From the NCBI RefSeq assembly GCF_001420995.1, contig NZ_CP012184.1, forward strand, positions 294,501 to 358,500: DNA of 64,000 nt, written 5' to 3'. Of this stretch, positions 62,237-64,000 are shown in pieces (the first letter of the stretch is position 1; each line of letters starts with the position of its first letter). The stretch is from Pseudonocardia sp. EC080619-01 (GTDB taxonomy: Bacteria; Actinomycetota; Actinomycetes; Mycobacteriales; Pseudonocardiaceae). The notes under the pieces were generated by a model, which had not been told where the DNA came from, made no database searches, and was given only the letters and a program-made list of their open reading frames with translations. Made by a program: the position numbers and the translations under genes.

Positions 62237-63501
62237 CGGTCCGTCCCCTCCCCGGCGGCGGTGATGCTGCCGGCGACGGCGCTGGCGGCGACCGTCGACG
62301 CCGATCCCATGTAGATGTTGGCGGCGGTGCTGCCCATCCGGCCGGAGATGTTGAGGACGCCGGTGGAGATGCAGTTCTCCTCGGGCTGCAACGGCTTCTG
62401 ATAGCCGAAACAGAAGTCGCAGCTCGACCGGGCGATCTGTGCCCCGGCCGCGCGGAGCACGTCGAGCAGGCCCTCGTCCTCGGCCTGCCGGTGCACCGCC
62501 TCCGAGGTCGGGACGACGTTCAGCTCGACGCCGGGCGCGACGCGGCGGCCGTCGAGGACGAGCGCGGCCGCCCGGATGTCCTCGATCCGGCCCGACGCGC
62601 AGGAGCCGATGAACGCCTTGGTCACCGCGGTCCCGTCGAGGTCGGCGGCGTCGCGAGTGTGCGCGGAACGGGCCGAGCCGGGCAGGACCACCTGCGGTGT
62701 GATCGTCGACAGGTCGTAGTGGTGGACGGCCCGGTACTCCGCGTCCGGGTCCGGCGACTGCGGCACGAGATCCGTGGCGCCGGTCCGGCGGGCGTACTCC
62801 AGTGCCGCCTCGTCCGGTTCGAACACCGCCGACACCGCGCCGGTGAACATCGCCATGCCGCACAGGCCCTGCCGCTGGTCGATCGGCATCGCCCGGGCGC
62901 CCGGCCCGCCGAACTCCATCACCTGGTGCGCGCAGCCGTCGGCGCCGTGGTCGCCGATGATGCGGTGCACCAGGTCCCGGCTGTCGACGCCGGGCCGGAA
63001 CTCCCCGGTCAGCTCGAACCGGGTCGTGGCCGGGACGTCGAGGAAGATCTGCCCGGAGACCCACGCCTCCAGCAGGTCGCGGCGCACGCCCCAGCCGAGC
63101 GCGCCGAACGCGCCCGCCCCGGAGACGTGCCCGTCGAAGTGGACGAGGAAGTTACCGGGCCGGGCGTAGCCGAGCTCGGCCATCACCTGGTGCCCGATCC
63201 CGCGGGCCTCGTGCAGGGCGATCCCGTAGTACTCGCACCAGTCCCGCGTGACCTGGTGGACCTCCTGCTCGCGGGCGTCGCCGCGGGTGAGCATGTGGTC
63301 GATGAAGACGACGTAGCGCTCCGGCTCGGCGAGCTCGCGGATGCCGAAGTCGTCGTGCATCTGCCGGAACATCACGTCGGTGTAGCCGGGGAAGTCGTAC
63401 GCGATCATGTGGTCGGGGCGCACCGGCAGGTTCTCCCCGGCCCGCACCGACTCCACCCCCGCGGCCCGGGCGAGGATCTTCTCGGTGATCGTCGATCCCA
63501 T
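62233..63501 (-). CDS. Aconitase-superfamily hydratase large subunit (LeuC/DmdA-like)
   Basis: A 422-residue [4Fe-4S] hydro-lyase subunit. TITEKILARAAG opens the fold; HFDGHVSGAGAFGALGWG, GDHGADGCAHQVMEFGGPGARAMPIDQRQGLCGMAMFTGAVSAVFEPDE follow. Cluster ligands are the Cys in FIGSCASGRIEDI (near residue 298) and the two in SSCDFCFGYQ (near 358). Compared with LeuC it is shorter and fits the group containing dimethylmaleate hydratase and homoaconitase-like enzymes. ATG at 63501; a GTG two codons earlier overlaps the upstream lyase stop. Together with the small subunit it should add or remove water on a 2-alkyl-malate or maleate. Confidence 0.88.
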   Translation of the reverse strand: MGSTITEKILARAAGVESVRAGENLPVRPDHMIAYDFPGYTDVMFRQMHDDFGIRELAEPERYVVFIDHMLTRGDAREQEVHQVTRDWCEYYGIALHEARGIGHQVMAELGYARPGNFLVHFDGHVSGAGAFGALGWGVRRDLLEAWVSGQIFLDVPATTRFELTGEFRPGVDSRDLVHRIIGDHGADGCAHQVMEFGGPGARAMPIDQRQGLCGMAMFTGAVSAVFEPDEAALEYARRTGATDLVPQSPDPDAEYRAVHHYDLSTITPQVVLPGSARSAHTRDAADLDGTAVTKAFIGSCASGRIEDIRAAALVLDGRRVAPGVELNVVPTSEAVHRQAEDEGLLDVLRAAGAQIARSSCDFCFGYQKPLQPEENCISTGVLNISGRMGSTAANIYMGSASTVAASAVAGSITAAGEGTDR

Positions 63502-63503
63502 CG

Positions 63504-64000
63504 TCACACCGCCGCGGGCAGGTAGGCGTGCTGCTGGCGCTCGATCTCGTCCATCCCGATCAGGCCGACGAAGTCGTGGTGCCCCATGCCGTCGGCGCTC
63601 ACCGACGCCGGCGGCTCGCCCGCGGCCAGGCGCTGCAGGCAGCGCTGCGCGGCCCCGGTGACGGCCATCAGCACCTGGGTCGGCAGCAGCGCGAGCCGGA
63701 CCCCGACCTGCTCCATGACCTCCGGGGTGAACTCGCGCTCGGTCCACGCCGAGGCCGTGAGGGTCGCCGTCAGCGGGACGCCGGCGACCTCCCGGCAGCG
63801 GGCCCACTCCTCGACCGTGGAGAACGTCTTCGTCACCGGCATGATCATGTCGGCACCGGCCTCCACGTACGCCTCGGCCCTCCGGAGTGCGTCCTCGCCC
63901 TGCGCGTCGGTGCGGGCGATGACGATCATGTCGCCGGCCGCGTCCTTCACCGCCCGGACCTTGCCCGCGGCCTCCGCGACGTCGACGAGATCGACCGCGG
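63504..64000 (-). CDS. Isocitrate lyase/PEP mutase family lyase (partial)
   Basis: The C-terminal 165 codons of a gene that continues past the right edge. IVIARTDAQGEDALRRAEAYVEAGADMIMPV carries the ARTDA motif and the following Gly-Ala-Asp strand of the superfamily; PEVMEQVGVRLALLP and the helical C-terminus follow. The N-terminal metal and KKCGH-type catalytic loop are outside the window, so 2-methylisocitrate lyase, 2,3-dimethylmalate lyase and oxaloacetate decarboxylase cannot be separated directly. The stop overlaps the start region of the hydratase large subunit, so lyase, hydratase and transporter form one operon. Confidence 0.87.
   Translation of the reverse strand, partial: AVDLVDVAEAAGKVRAVKDAAGDMIVIARTDAQGEDALRRAEAYVEAGADMIMPVTKTFSTVEEWARCREVAGVPLTATLTASAWTEREFTPEVMEQVGVRLALLPTQVLMAVTGAAQRCLQRLAAGEPPASVSADGMGHHDFVGLIGMDEIERQQHAYLPAAV

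Overview
The window comes from a very GC-rich actinobacterium. Start codons are often GTG, many stop and start codons overlap as GTGA or ATGA, and GC is strongly favoured at third codon positions. Gene content (three mycofactocin-coupled-type SDRs, pdtaR, cei, DUF3710/DUF3093/DUF4193 genes, a sigA neighbourhood in mycobacterial order) suggests Pseudonocardiales, probably a Pseudonocardia or a close relative. That placement is inferred; no marker was searched.

Left part (1-18.8 kb), core chromosome. A branched-chain amino acid type lipoprotein gene is followed by the ANTAR regulator pdtaR, a tRNA with anticodon CAA, a phosphoesterase, and then a block that largely follows the Mycobacterium tuberculosis Rv2689c-Rv2703 order: TrmA-type RNA methyltransferase, APC permease, ceoB/ceoC potassium-uptake subunits, a DUF3159 membrane protein, an OB-fold protein, a DUF3710 protein, dut, DUF3093, DUF4193, cei, suhB and sigA. 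Three differences stand out: the DUF3710 protein has a very long disordered tail, a phosphotransferase gene sits directly upstream of cei, and ppgK is absent between suhB and sigA.

Middle part (18.9-48.9 kb), metabolism, transport and envelope. Three SDR genes run in one direction into a MoxR ATPase and a VWA protein, with a divergent MerR/GAF regulator and palindromic operator-like DNA between. Next come a fused asymmetric ABC exporter, an alpha/beta hydrolase, a cation efflux pump, a ClpC-type unfoldase, a serine hydrolase, a cationic amino acid permease and two paralogous FAD monooxygenases. A small surface-polysaccharide group (flippase, ATP-grasp, glycosyltransferase) and a run of MFS transporters with a thiamine-diphosphate enzyme follow.

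Right part (48.9-64 kb), accessory catabolism and cobalamin. A formamidase group (FmdA, FmdB, a cytosolic AmiC-like amide-binding protein, a MetX-like hydrolase) lies beside a MarR regulator. A GMC oxidoreductase operon with a gluconate 2-dehydrogenase subunit 3-like partner has a dense upstream region with three copies of a 12-bp element and an IdeR-like box. cobN is preceded by a cobalamin riboswitch and an 11-codon leader reading frame that overlaps its start. The window ends in an aconitase-type two-subunit hydratase, an isocitrate lyase/PEP mutase family lyase and an MHS transporter, which together look like a branched dicarboxylate (dimethylmalate-like) utilisation operon. I saw no insertion sequence, prophage or CRISPR array.
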